A stretch of 64,000 nucleotides of DNA from Lachnospiraceae bacterium JLR.KK002 (GCA_036941025.1 JAYMNP010000001.1:3888001-3952000); one strand, 5' to 3'; counted from the first letter of the stretch, positions 27,066 to 36,594 are shown. Made by a program: numbers and translations. Notes: generated by a model not told the origin, from the letters alone.

Positions 27066-27884
27066 ATGGAAAATCATAATACTAACGCCACAGCGTGGGA
27101 AGAATTACAGATATCGAATGATTTTATCTTTGGAAAAATCATGCAGGACCCAAAGCTGTGCAGAGGACTTTTACAGCGGATACTGCCACAGTTAAAGATA
27201 GACCATATAGAATATCCGGAAACACAAAAAACGATACGTCCTGATATAGACGCCAAAAGTGTGCGTTTGGATGTGTACGTCGCTGATAGCAACAATACTG
27301 TTTATGACATCGAAATGCAAGTCGCTATGTCAAAGGAGCTGCCAAAGAGAACAAGATATTATCAGAGCCTTTTGGATATGCAGATGATTGACAAAGGCGA
27401 ATCGTACAAAAAATTAAAACCGAGCTATATCATTTTTATCTGTCTGTTTGACCAATTTGGCATGGGCAGGCATATCTACACATTTGAAAATACCTGCAGG
27501 GAAGATAAAGACATCTTCCTGGAGGACGGGACAACTAAGATATTCCTAAGCGCCAAAGGGACTATGGAAGACGTCAGCCCGGAACTGAAAGCATTCCTGG
27601 ATTATGTAGCAGGGAAGAAACCAGCAGACCCATTTGTGGATGAACTGGAAGAGGCAGTGAAGAATGCCCGGAAAAACAGAGAATGGAGGCATGAGTATAT
27701 GACATTGTTAATGCGTGACCGTGAAAATAGAGAAATTGGCAGGGAAGAAGGCATAGAGATTGGAATTATAAAAATGGTATCCTCTCTGAGATACTTCAAC
27801 ATACCAGACCATGATATCCTTCTGAAGATACAGGAAGAATACAATCTTTCTCAGGAAGAGGCAAAACACTACATGGAAATGTAG
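27066..27884 (+). CDS. PD-(D/E)XK nuclease family transposase-like protein (Rpn type)
   Basis: 272 residues from the ATG at 27066 (AAAGGCGG upstream; TATAAT at 27035-27040). N-terminal ISNDFIFGKIM, then the nuclease core RLDVYVADSNNTVYDIEMQ (D and ExQ), PKRTRYYQSLLD and YIIFICLFD. C-terminal EIGREEGIEIG and a helical end. This architecture is common in Clostridia, often in many copies, and is related to recombination-promoting Rpn nucleases. Intact. Confidence 0.88.
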   Translation: MENHNTNATAWEELQISNDFIFGKIMQDPKLCRGLLQRILPQLKIDHIEYPETQKTIRPDIDAKSVRLDVYVADSNNTVYDIEMQVAMSKELPKRTRYYQSLLDMQMIDKGESYKKLKPSYIIFICLFDQFGMGRHIYTFENTCREDKDIFLEDGTTKIFLSAKGTMEDVSPELKAFLDYVAGKKPADPFVDELEEAVKNARKNREWRHEYMTLLMRDRENREIGREEGIEIGIIKMVSSLRYFNIPDHDILLKIQEEYNLSQEEAKHYMEM

Positions 27885-27889
27885 TCAGT

Positions 27890-28038
27890 TATGGCTGACT
27901 CCACTGTCCTATCAGCCATAGTTACTGTCCTGTAAAAAGGCTATCGGACAGTGGATAGGACAGCGGCAAAAAACCTGATTTATGAGCTGATTCCCACTGT
28001 CCCACAGCTATTTTACAGGACAGCGGATAGGACAGTGA
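27890..28038. repeat. cluster of GGACAG/CTGTCC repeats with hairpin
   Basis: This gene-free stretch (27885-28269) has a hairpin TATGGCTGA/TCAGCCATA (27890-27920), then a near-identical 18-base unit GGACAG(T/C)GGATAGGACAG at 27946 and 28018. Inverted CTGTCC copies lie at about 27904, 27925 and 27999. Iteron-like spacing suggests a protein-binding region; nothing is recognised in the remainder. Confidence 0.55.
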
Positions 28039-28269
28039 AATGGCCATTATACAGAGGAAATGCCTTAAATCCATTGATAAACAAGCAATTTCTGCCTGTA
28101 CGCTGTCCTTTTCTCCCTGTACGGAACCCCTTGCTGCCCGGATGAAACCCCTGCCCCCGCCATGTGAACTGCTCCCCTGCCCTGAATAATCAAAACGCAA
28201 AATAGCTGCCCTGCAGATTTTAATCTGTACAGGATGGCTGTTTTTTTAGAAGAAACGAGGTAAAGCAAT

Positions 28270-28638
28270 ATGGAAAAGCAGATTTATATCACAGAGGAAG
28301 AACGGGCAAAGTGCCAAAGGGTGGCTGATGCGTTTGCGGAACTGTACGAGATGGAGAATATTGTAGTGCTTGATGCGGGCAGATATGGCTTTGTGGAACT
28401 GAAATATTACAAGCCACTGCATGGATTTGAGGAAGATGAAACTTTTACGGACAGCAAGGAATTATTTGAGGCTCTATGGCAGGAATGGTTCAATACAAAG
28501 CTGTATCTTATGGCAAGAGAGATGCAGTTAGATGATATTCTCTATGAGAAAGTATTTAACAGTCTGCCAAAAGAAAAACAGTCGGTACTTATCAGGGAGA
28601 AAGCCGACTTCGCGCAAAAGGCAGGGGTAAGTCTTTGA
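28270..28638 (+). CDS. conserved hypothetical ICE-associated protein
   Basis: 122 residues, soluble, acidic. ITEEERAKCQRVADAFAELY and VVLDAGRYGFVELKYY, then a helical C-terminus EKQSVLIREKADFAQKAG. ACGAGGTAAAG precedes the ATG. The family is not recognised by name. Normal codon use and an intact frame followed by a terminator support a real gene. Confidence 0.65.
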   Translation: MEKQIYITEEERAKCQRVADAFAELYEMENIVVLDAGRYGFVELKYYKPLHGFEEDETFTDSKELFEALWQEWFNTKLYLMAREMQLDDILYEKVFNSLPKEKQSVLIREKADFAQKAGVSL

Positions 28639-28671
28639 AATGCTCTGTACAGAGAAATAAAACGGTAGTTA

Positions 28672-28702
28672 GGGAAGCTCTGCAATTAGCAGGGCTTTTC
28701 CC
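28672..28702 (+). terminator. terminator after the 122-residue protein
   Basis: GGGAAGCTCTGC pairs with GCAGGGCTTTTCCC around an AATTA loop. Confidence 0.55.
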
Positions 28703-28776
28703 TTGTAGACAAAGATTTTTTTACTTATAATAAAATGGAAGAATGGTTAATAGGGATTCCGCCGGAGCAGGCATTG

Positions 28777-28914
28777 TGGAATTGTTGTATAACTGGCTGT
28801 TTTATGGAACTGTGGAAAACTCTGTTTGCAGGATGTGGGAAAGCTGTCCTTTGCTTTTCCATGTGCTGTGAACGGAGTTTTCCATAGTGAAATAGCTGGT
28901 TATGCACAATTCCA
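28777..28914. repeat. 138-base imperfect palindrome (MITE-like or structured RNA)
   Basis: The left arm 28777-28844 begins TGGAATTGTTGTATAAC and the right arm 28853-28914 ends GTTATGCACAATTCCA. The arms remain complementary over ~62 bases with small gaps (for example GGAAAACTC/GAGTTTTCC) around an 8-base loop. No ORF crosses it and no flanking duplication is obvious. The rest of 28703-29102 shows only A+T-rich promoter-like DNA. Confidence 0.65.
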
Positions 28915-29102
28915 TGATGTAGGTTTTGTTGATTAAGAAGTTTGTATATATTGTGGCTACAAATAATTCTTGTTTGTTAAAGGAATTAAATATGGAGAGT
29001 GCTTATCTGATAGAATAAGATAAAAATATACAGTGTTGAAAAGTCACAGGGTATTTTATATTTCTGAAAATTATAGTGCCTATAGTCATAAAGAGAGGAT
29101 TG

Positions 29103-30128
29103 ATGTGTATGGAAAACGGAAGGATAAGGATTGCTGATATTGCTGAAGAATTAGGCTTGAGCACTGCTACTGTATCTAATGTGATTCATGGAAAAACAAA
29201 GAAAATATCGGACGAAACGGTCAAGCGTGTGCAGGAGCTTTTGGAAAAGCGACAATATATTCCGAATATGGCAGGGATACTTTTGGCACAGAATGATTCT
29301 AAAATTGTCGGGGTGGTTATCAATGACCATGAGAAATATGAGGGGCATACGCTGGAAGACCAGTTTATTTCTGCTTCGGTAAATGCACTGGCAAAAGAGA
29401 TGGAGAAGGCAGATAAATTCCTTATGCTCAAAGTAACTGGAAAATGGAGTGAAATCCCAAAGTTTGCTTCCATGTGGAATATGGAAGGCATGGTGTTGAT
29501 TGGTTTTTGTGAACAGGATTATAAGAAACTGAGGGAACAGATGCATATTCCTTTTGTAGTTTACGATGGGTACATGGAAAGTTCCGAAAATCTTGTAAAT
29601 ATTGAGGTCAACCATTTTGACGGTGGAATACAGGCTGGACATTATCTGAAAAGCAGGGGACACAGGGATGTGCTTTGCATATCGGATAACAATATCTGCA
29701 TGGATTTGGAAAGGTTTAGGGGCTTAAAAAGTGAACTTCCAAGAGCAGAGCTTATGGTTATTCCTATGGAGCAGGAAGCCCGTACTATTTTTTACAGAGA
29801 ACATTTGGAAGAAATTAAAAAATATTCAGCAGTTTTTGCAGTATCTGATTATTATGCAATGGATTTTATTCAATTCCTGAAAAGTGTGGAGTTGTCCGTA
29901 CCGACGGATATGTCGGTAATCGGGTTTGATAACGTGAGGGAATGTGAAAAGTTCGTACCGCCGCTGACTACGATAAAACAGGATTACAATGAAAGGGCGG
30001 CTTTGGCGCTTCAAATGTTAAAACAGTTAAAAGATGGCGTATGCAGGGAGAAAAACGTATTGCTTCCTGTAACTCTTATAGAACGCGACACAGTGCATGA
30101 TGTAAAATTGCACAAAAAATGCAACTGA
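29103..30128 (+). CDS. LacI family transcriptional regulator
   Basis: 341 residues from the ATG at 29103 (GAGAGG upstream). N-terminal HTH IRIADIAEELGLSTATVSNVIHGK is classic LacI, followed by a periplasmic-binding-like sensor domain (IVGVVINDHEKYEG, AVSDYYAMDFIQFL, MSVIGFDNVRECEKFVPP). It lies upstream of AAC(3)-like and MATE genes in the same direction and may control them; the ligand is unknown. Confidence 0.9.
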   Translation: MCMENGRIRIADIAEELGLSTATVSNVIHGKTKKISDETVKRVQELLEKRQYIPNMAGILLAQNDSKIVGVVINDHEKYEGHTLEDQFISASVNALAKEMEKADKFLMLKVTGKWSEIPKFASMWNMEGMVLIGFCEQDYKKLREQMHIPFVVYDGYMESSENLVNIEVNHFDGGIQAGHYLKSRGHRDVLCISDNNICMDLERFRGLKSELPRAELMVIPMEQEARTIFYREHLEEIKKYSAVFAVSDYYAMDFIQFLKSVELSVPTDMSVIGFDNVRECEKFVPPLTTIKQDYNERAALALQMLKQLKDGVCREKNVLLPVTLIERDTVHDVKLHKKCN

Positions 30129-30224
30129 ATTTTAGCATGGGTTATGCGTTTAACCTTTGTAATTTGTCACAGTTCATTTTATTATTATTACAACTGCCTT
30201 AACGTAGATTGGAGGAATAATAAG

Positions 30225-31016
30225 ATGGAAAAGAGAAAACTGGTAATTCCTAATGATATTAAAGCTGCCTTAAAGGAGGTGGGTGTAAAAAAAGGGCAGG
30301 CAATTATGGTACATACATCGCTGAGCAGTCTGGGATATGTATGTGGCGGCGCACAGTCGGTTATTGAAGCGTTACTGGAAAGCGTTGGCGAAGAAGGGAC
30401 TATCATGATGCCAACACAGTCATGGAAAAACTTAGATCCAAAGACAGGGGTTTACTGGCAGGAGCCAGAAGAATGGTGGGCTGTTATACGTGAAAATATT
30501 CCTGCTTATGATAAAAGGGTTACACCAACAAATACGATGGGGGCTGTGTCGGAAATGTTCCGGCAGTGGTCAGGGACACTTAGAAGCGACCACCCTGCAA
30601 GGTCAGTAGCGGCATGGGGGCATTATGCGGGATATTTGACAGAAAATCATGACCTGTCGGATATTTTTGGTGACAGTTCACCTATTGGCAGGTTGTATGA
30701 ACTTGATGGATATGTACTGTTGATTGGAGTTGGCTATGATAAGAATACTTCCTTGCATTTGGCAGATGTACGGGCTGAGTATCCGGGCAAGCATACAGTT
30801 ATCGAAAGCAGTGCCATACGGGTTGACGGGCAGAGGGTATGGAAAGGTTATGAAACACTGGCTGTAGATGGAGAGGACTTTTCAGCAATCGGAGAGGCAT
30901 TTGAACAGACAGGTCAGGTGCGTCATGTATCATTGGGAAACGGTATTCTTTCCATGATGAGCCAAAGAGCATTGGTAGATTTTGCTGTGGAGTGGATAGG
31001 AGAAAACCGAAAATGA
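30225..31016 (+). CDS. AAC(3)-family N-acetyltransferase
   Basis: 263 residues from the ATG at 30225, GGAGG 9 bases upstream. Family motifs: MVHTSLSSLGYVCGGAQ, MMPTQSW, SDHPARSVAAWG and NTSLHLADVRAEY. Members acetylate the 3-amino group of 2-deoxystreptamine aminoglycosides, but many anaerobe homologues are untested or antibiotic-inactive. It overlaps the MATE gene by ATGA, so the enzyme and an efflux pump are co-expressed. Intact. Confidence 0.88.
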   Translation: MEKRKLVIPNDIKAALKEVGVKKGQAIMVHTSLSSLGYVCGGAQSVIEALLESVGEEGTIMMPTQSWKNLDPKTGVYWQEPEEWWAVIRENIPAYDKRVTPTNTMGAVSEMFRQWSGTLRSDHPARSVAAWGHYAGYLTENHDLSDIFGDSSPIGRLYELDGYVLLIGVGYDKNTSLHLADVRAEYPGKHTVIESSAIRVDGQRVWKGYETLAVDGEDFSAIGEAFEQTGQVRHVSLGNGILSMMSQRALVDFAVEWIGENRK

Positions 31017-32350
31017 CGGGAGGCAGAAAAGAATTTCAAACGGAATTGCTTCAAATTGCTGTTCCCGTAACATTACAGTGTCTGATGCAGTCTTCTTTTT
31101 CTGTGGTAGACCAGATTATGACAGGGCAGCTTGGAAGCATCAGCATTGCAGGCATTGGGTTAGGAGGAAAGTTTGCGTCCATTTATTCGGTTGTAATTGC
31201 TGCCGTAGCATCTGTGGCAGGCATTATGATAGCACAATATATAGGGAAGAAAGACATAAAAGAGGTAGGACGAAGCTTTTACACAAATTTAACAGTATCT
31301 TTGATATTAGTGGCGATTTTTACTTCATCAAGTGTGATTATGCCGGTTCAGATTTTGGGATTATACACAAATGATGTTGCTACGGTACAGGAAGGAGTGG
31401 AGTATCTGAGGATATATGCGCTCAGTTTTTTACCTGTAGCAGTCACGTCAATTTTATCTGCATATCTTAGATGCGTGCAGGCAGCAAAAATATCGTTATA
31501 TGCGGGCATTTTTGCCAGTGTAGCCAATACTGTTTTAAATTATGTGCTTATATTTGGCAATGCAGGATTTCCGGCAATGGGCGTCAAAGGAGCTGCATGG
31601 GCATCAGTAATTGCTCAGTTATCGGGCTGTATCATTACAGTTATATTATTTTTCCATTTGTACCAGAAACATTCATGGAAAATTCCATTTGTAATCAGGA
31701 CAGATAAGGTGCATATAAAACAGTATATGGTTATTTTAATGCCGCTGCTTATATGCGAATTTTTTTGGAGTCTTGGAGAAAACGTCTATGCGTCTATTTA
31801 TGGTCATGTAGGAACAAATGCGTTCGCTGCTATGACGCTGACCAATCCTTTGCAGGCATTGGTAATGGGAGCATTAAGCGGCGTATCGCAGGCAGCCGGA
31901 GTGATGATTGGCAAAAGGCTGGGGGCTGATGATACAGGGAGTGCTTATCAGGATTCCAAAAGACTGATGTATACGGGGCTTGCCTGTTCCATTTTAATGT
32001 CAGTGTTTGTAATAGTGTTTCATAAATATTATGTATTGATTTTTAAGGTAGAAGATGATGTAAGGCAGATAACAGGGTATCTGCTTATAGCATACGCTTT
32101 TGTTGCCCCAGTAAAAGTGCAGAATATGATTTTAGGTGGAATTTTAAGGAGTGGAGGCAGGACAACCTATGTAATGGCAGTTGATCTGATTGGCACATGG
32201 ATATTTGGCGTACCTCTTGGGTTGTTTTCTGCTTTTGTGCTTCATTTGCCTATTGCAGCAATTTATTTTGTACTGTCTATGGAAGAGTGTGTGCGTGTGG
32301 TTATTTCATTGGCAATATTCAGAAAAAAGAACTGGATGCAGAAACTGTGA
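31013..32350 (+). CDS. MATE family efflux transporter
   Basis: 445 residues from the ATG in an ATGA overlap with the acetyltransferase. About 12 membrane helices; TLQCLMQSSFSVVDQIMTGQ and GAAWASVIAQLSGC match MATE repeats. Likely proton- or sodium-driven drug export. A further transporter (MFS, broken) follows 28 bases later, so this was an enzyme-plus-two-pumps operon. Confidence 0.9.
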   Translation: MTGGRKEFQTELLQIAVPVTLQCLMQSSFSVVDQIMTGQLGSISIAGIGLGGKFASIYSVVIAAVASVAGIMIAQYIGKKDIKEVGRSFYTNLTVSLILVAIFTSSSVIMPVQILGLYTNDVATVQEGVEYLRIYALSFLPVAVTSILSAYLRCVQAAKISLYAGIFASVANTVLNYVLIFGNAGFPAMGVKGAAWASVIAQLSGCIITVILFFHLYQKHSWKIPFVIRTDKVHIKQYMVILMPLLICEFFWSLGENVYASIYGHVGTNAFAAMTLTNPLQALVMGALSGVSQAAGVMIGKRLGADDTGSAYQDSKRLMYTGLACSILMSVFVIVFHKYYVLIFKVEDDVRQITGYLLIAYAFVAPVKVQNMILGGILRSGGRTTYVMAVDLIGTWIFGVPLGLFSAFVLHLPIAAIYFVLSMEECVRVVISLAIFRKKNWMQKL

Positions 32351-32377
32351 GAATGAAAGAAAAAGGAGATTCCTGAT

Positions 32378-33389
32378 ATGGATAAAAGCTATAATAAAAC
32401 ACTTTATGCCTGTTTTATTGGTTATATTGTACAGGCAATTGTAAATAATTTTGTACCGCTTCTTTTTCTGACTTTTCATAGTAGTTATGGTATTCCGATG
32501 ACACAGATTACGCTACTCATTACATTTAATTTTGGGTTGCAATTGTTGATTGATATTTTGTCGGTTACTTTTGTTGACAGGATAGGTTATCGGGCATCAA
32601 TGGTTATTGCACATGCCTGCGCAGTGAATGGACTTGTTTTTCTGACTATTCTTCCTGACATATGCAGAAGCTCTTTTATAGGTCTGTTGATTGCGGTTGC
32701 CATATATGCAGTGGGTGGCGGATTATTGGAGGTATTGGTAAGTCCTGTAGTGGAAGCCTGCCCTACCCAAAATAAAGAGAAAGCCATGAGCCTTCTGCAT
32801 TCTTTTTACTGTTGGGGGCATGTAGCGGTAGTGCTTTTGTCTACAGTTTTTTTTCAAATTTTTGATATCCAAAGCTGGAAGATTATGTCATGTATATGGG
32901 CAGTTGTTCCCTTCATCAATATGATTTTCTTTACAAAAGTACCTATTGATTCATTGGTGAATAAGGGAGAAAAAGGATTAACGATTGGACAACTTTTTCA
33001 CAGGAAGATATTTTGGGTGCTGATGGTAATGATGATATGTGCCGGAGCAAGCGAACAGGCAGTAAGTCAATGGGCATCTACATTTGCGGAAACAGGGTTG
33101 GGGGAGTAAGGCAATCGGAGATTTGGCGGGACCGATGTTGTTTGCACTTTTGATGGGAAGTGCAAGAGCTTTTTATGGGAAATATGGAGAACAAATTGAT
33201 TTGGAACACTTTATGACAGGTAGTTGCGTTTTGTGCATTATTGCATATCTCTGTATTTCTCTTGTACCAAGTCCGATAGTTGGTTTTATTGGCTGTGCGT
33301 TGTGTGGATTATCAGTTGGTATTATGTGGCCGGGAGTTTTTAGTAAAGCGTCAGCTTCCATTGCCAAAGGAGGGACAGCGATGTTTTGA
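32378..33389 (+). pseudogene. MFS transporter, frameshifted and 3'-truncated
   Basis: Starts MDKSYNKTLYACFIGYI with AAAGGAG upstream. After TFAETGLG the frame is lost at a GGGGG run near 33100; a one-base loss explains it, because the next frame gives SKAIGDLAGPMLFALLMG. The 3' end stops at GGTAMF where IS3-relic DNA begins (~33388). About 335 of a usual ~390 residues are left. Confidence 0.88.
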
Positions 33390-33397
33390 TATTGTCA

Positions 33398-33767
33398 ATA
33401 TTGGTTGACACTTTTTTTACAAGGATATGAACGCCTAAGCTGCAATCCCCAGAGATTCATAATATCTCTGTCGTTTAACCATAGGAGGAAGTCCCTCATT
33501 GGCTGAGCATATCCTCCTGTTATTCCAGTAGCTGATGAAGTATCTCCAGATGAGTGTCTTTAGTTCCTCAATGGTCATTTCTTCCGTATTATGACGGTCA
33601 TAGAGGAGTTCCTCCTTCATCCTCGCCCACATGCTCTCACATCGGGCATTGTCATGGCAGCGTCCCCCTGCACTGTTCATGCTCTGGCGGATGCCATATT
33701 TGGCAGCTGCTTTCCGGTAAGCTTCGCTGGTGTACTGCGTTCCACGGTCAGAGTGGATAATGGTGGA
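33398..33767 (-). mobile_element. IS3-family relic A (orfB C-terminal part)
   Basis: Minus-strand reading from ~33767 to 33435 gives the end of an IS3 integrase core: HSDRGTQYTSEAYRKAA, then MNSAGGRCHDNARCESMW (catalytic Glu in this region follows as KEEL) and FISYWNNRRICS. The terminal repeat-like TTGACACTTTTTTTAC lies at its outer end (~33404). The N-terminal part was removed by the junction with relic B. Confidence 0.8.
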
Positions 33768-33839
33768 TAGGTTACAATAAACTGGACAGATTTTTTAAGG
33801 TCATATAATATAAAACCAGTAAGAAAAGGAGCAGCCAAT

Positions 33840-34136
33840 ATGACCGAATCAAAACAGAACAGAAAACCTCGTAAGTACACAGATGAATTTAAACAGCAGC
33901 TGGTGGATTTATACCATTCCGGTAAACGAAGATGTGATATCTGCCGGGAATACGATATTGCTCATTCCCTGTTTGATAAATGGGTAAAGCAGGCGGAAAA
34001 CTCCGGCTCTTTCCACGAAAAGGACAACCGCACACCAGAGCAGGAAGAACTGCTAAAACTCCGTAAGGAAAACCAGCAGCTTAAGATGGAGAACGATATT
34101 TTAAAACAGGCGGCGCTGATCTCAGGACGAAAGTAA
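33840..34136 (+). CDS. IS3-family orfA (HTH)
   Basis: 98 residues: KPRKYTDEFKQQLVDLYHSG and CREYDIAHSLFDKWVKQ form the transposase helix-turn-helix; a leucine-zipper stretch follows (LLKLRKENQQLKMENDILKQAA). AAGGAG precedes the ATG. Full length. Confidence 0.88.
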   Translation: MTESKQNRKPRKYTDEFKQQLVDLYHSGKRRCDICREYDIAHSLFDKWVKQAENSGSFHEKDNRTPEQEELLKLRKENQQLKMENDILKQAALISGRK

Positions 34137-34138
34137 AT

Positions 34139-34438
34139 GTGATAAAGGCCAATGCCCACAAATACTCTGTATCAGCAATGTGCCGCGTCCTGCAGGTAAA
34201 CAGAAGCACTTATTATTACGAAGCAAAACAAACGCCCGTCGATTCAGAGCTCTCCTCTGAAATCACAGAAATTTTCAAAGCAAGCCGTAACAATTACGGC
34301 ACACGCAAAATAAAGGAGGAGCTGAAATTGAAGTTATGGGATTATGTGAACTGGTATAACCATCACAGAATACATTCCGCTTTAGGATATCAAACACCGG
34401 TACAATATAGGGAAAACAACCTTAAAAAAGTTGTCTGA
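34139..34438 (+). pseudogene. IS3-family orfB with internal deletion
   Basis: 99 residues against ~280 normally. The N-terminal MCRVLQVNRSTYYYEAK and NNYGTRKIKEELK join directly to the extreme C-terminal WDYVNWYNHHRIHSALGY; the D-D-E catalytic domain between is missing while the frame is kept. Confidence 0.85.
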
Positions 34439-34467
34439 AAAAGTGTTGACAATCCAGTATCTCCCAT

Positions 34468-34530
34468 TCGCCATTTGACAAATGGGTAAAACAGGCGGAA
34501 AATTCCGGATCATTCCATGAAAAGGACAAT
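34468..34530 (+). pseudogene. 63-base fragment of another IS3 orfA
   Basis: Encodes S-P-FDKWVKQAENSGSFHEKDN, nearly identical to residues 44-62 of the orfA at 33840 but with silent base differences, so it derives from a sister copy. The surrounding DNA (34454-34655) is otherwise A+T-rich with no gene seen. Confidence 0.75.
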
Positions 34531-34655
34531 GTAAATTTTCAAGAAAACCAATAACAAATATAAACAAATAACAGGAAACCACTTGTTTTCGAATGTAAAA
34601 ATGAACATAATATTATTGGAATATTATATCTACACGCAACTTCGAGAGGTGGGAT

Positions 34656-34850
34656 ATGGAAGATAAGTTAAATGATAAATGGATAAACATTGAAGAAGCT
34701 GCTGAATACTTGGGTATCAAACCGGTCACCCTTTGAGGATGGATACGTAATGATAAGGGGATACCGGCACATAAGATTGGAAAACAGTGGAAGTTTAAAT
34801 GCTCTGAATTTGATGCGTGGGTTAAAAGCGGAAAAAGCGCTATCGAGTAA
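34656..34850 (+). pseudogene. excisionase/HTH_17-like protein with nonsense codon
   Basis: Reads EDKLNDKWINIEEAAEYLG-IKPVTL, then TGA at codon 27, then GWIRNDKGIPAHKIGKQWKF and FDAWVKSG. This is the MerR-like winged helix of excisionase-type DNA-binding proteins. One C-to-T change (CGA to TGA) explains the stop. Confidence 0.8.
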
Positions 34851-34886
34851 TCGATACAGCAAATAAACGACAAGGAGATTCAGGTT

Positions 34887-35133
34887 ATGGCAGTAAAGAA
34901 AACGGAATTATATAGCTCCCTTTGGGCGAGCTGCGATGCATTACGTGGAGGCATGGATGCATTATGATACAAAGATTACATACTTACACTTTTGTTTATG
35001 AAGTATGTAACTGATAAATATAAAGGGCAGAAATACGGAGATTTGACTGTTTTTAATAAAGCAAATGATCAGAATCCTGACCCTGAGAAAAGAACCGGAT
35101 GCTCTTTTGATGACTTCATTGTACTTAAAAAGA
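34887..35133 (+). pseudogene. type I restriction methylase HsdM, N-terminal fragment
   Basis: AVKKTELYSSLWASCDALRGG, a stop (TGA at codon 27), then YKDYILTLLFMKYVTDKY and TVFNKANDQNPDPEKRTG, the typical HsdM N-terminal helical domain. After FIVLKK the sequence switches to an unrelated protein, so most of the ~500-residue methylase is gone. Confidence 0.78.
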
Positions 35134-35591
35134 TGTATAAAACTCCGGAATATTCGTTTGAGTTGAATAAGCATAATAAAACCTTATTGCCACAGATTCA
35201 AGGAGCAAATAAGAGCGCAAATTCTATACGCTTATATCCGGGTGCCTTTTCCGAGACCCTGGTTCAAATGATGAAGGAACGAAAGATTTCCAATAAGAAA
35301 TTAGAGGACTCATCTTTGGTTGGTGAAAAGACAATTTAAAGACTAAGAAATAACGAGGAGTATCCGACAACAGTGTAAACTGTTATGGGCTTATATTATG
35401 GATTACAACTGTCAGTACCGGAAGCTGAAATATTGATTAGTAAGAAGGATTTCAATATAAAATCTGCTAATCCACAGAATTATGCATATAGATGTGCATT
35501 AAGTGCATGTGCTGAAAATAGTATTTACGAAATAAACGAAATGCTGGAGTCCTGCGGGTATGAACCGCCTGGAAGTTCGTCATTAGATTAA
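35134..35591 (+). pseudogene. HTH (XRE-like) protein remnant with nonsense codons
   Basis: Fused to the hsdM fragment. Contains ETLVQMMKERKISNKKLED, a TAA at 35337, RLRNNEEYPTTV, another TAA at 35376, then VMGLYYGLQLSVPEAEILI and EINEMLESCGYEPP. Both stops fit CAA-to-TAA changes within a continuous frame. The family is an uncharacterised regulator with an HTH centre. Confidence 0.65.
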
Positions 35592-35610
35592 CATTGGAAG
35601 TGGAAGTTTA

Positions 35611-36380
35611 GTGAAAGGTTCAGAAGCTAAAATGGCTGGTTTCATGGAAGGCGCGGACAAGCGTTACGTGATTCCTGTATACCAGAGGAAGTATGATTGG
35701 AAATATGAAAACTGCCGCCAGTTATACGATGATTTAAAGAAAATAGTAACAGATGGCAGAAACAGCCATTTCTTTGGGAGTATTGTGTCTGCTGTTGTTC
35801 CTGATGGCAGTAAAATTGAATATCACATTATCGATGGTCAGCAGAGATTGACGACCATTACATTATTGCTTTTAGCGATTCGTAATCTTATAGTACAAAG
35901 AAAGGTGGCAACTAATGAAGGAAAGCTCGATGAGCAGATTAGCCAGCGCTTTCTTATTTCTCCCTGGGCTGGCAAAAATGAGAGGAAGTTCCGGTAGAGG
36001 ATTTATATGCAGCCATTGGTAAACTTGAAATCATCAGCATTACATTAGACCAAAGTGATAATGCACAGCTTATTTTTGAAAGTTTGAACTCAACTGATCT
36101 TGCGCTTACTGAAGGTGACAAAATCAGAAACTATGTATTGATGAGCCTTCCCGCGCAGAACCAGACTAAGTATTACGATATATACTGGGTGAAAATTGAG
36201 AAATGTACAAACAATGATGTCAGTGGATTTGTGAGAGACTATTTAAGTATTAAGCAGCAGGTTACACCAACAGTAAATAATGTTTATAGAGCTTTTAAGA
36301 GCTATGCTGAATCGCTATCTCTTCCTGTCGATATTTTGCTTACTGACTTTCTGCGATATGCGCGATTTTTTGAAAAGTAG
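35611..36380 (+). pseudogene. DUF262 (GmrSD-like) protein, broken
   Basis: YVIPVYQRKYDWKYENC and IIDGQQRLTTITLLLLA are the DUF262 nucleotide-binding motifs; after NERKFR the frame stops at 35995. A later frame carries LIFESLNSTDLALTEGDKI, the next DUF262 motif, up to 36380. Part of the middle is deleted and the C-terminal DUF1524 nuclease is absent. Such genes often accompany restriction loci, matching the hsdM fragment nearby. Confidence 0.8.
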
Positions 36381-36382
36381 GC

Positions 36383-36592
36383 ATTGTTTCACAGGCTATC
36401 CGTTATATCGAAGAACTTCTGGTGTTTTCCGAAAAGCCGATTATGGAGATTGCCCTTATGAGTGGGTATGAAAGCCAGCAGGCATTTACGGATATTTTCA
36501 AGGCGATGTATAAGACTTCCCCTGCGGAATTTCGGAAAACGGAAAACTTTTATCCGTTACAGCTTGAAATTTATCTGAAAGAGGGCCTGTAA
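36383..36592 (+). pseudogene. AraC-family regulator, C-terminal fragment
   Basis: Reads SQAIRYIEELLVFSEKPI, MEIALMSGYESQQAFTDIFK and YKTSPAEFRKTENF, the AraC-type double HTH, ending at TAA 36592. The N-terminal part is lost at the junction with the DUF262 remnant. Confidence 0.78.
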
Positions 36593-36594
36593 AA

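Larger units (their letters stand above)
33770..34453 (+). mobile_element. IS3-family relic B (internally deleted)
   Basis: Left end near CTGGACAGATTTTTTAAGG (33782) and right end TTTTTTAAGG-like/GTGTTGACAATCC on the opposite strand (to 34453). Contains an intact orfA and an orfB whose catalytic core has been deleted, so the copy cannot move by itself. Confidence 0.75.

Noticed and set aside
27902..28038. CRISPR array
   Set aside because: The repeated units are too short, lie in both orientations and lack uniform spacers; no cas genes are present.
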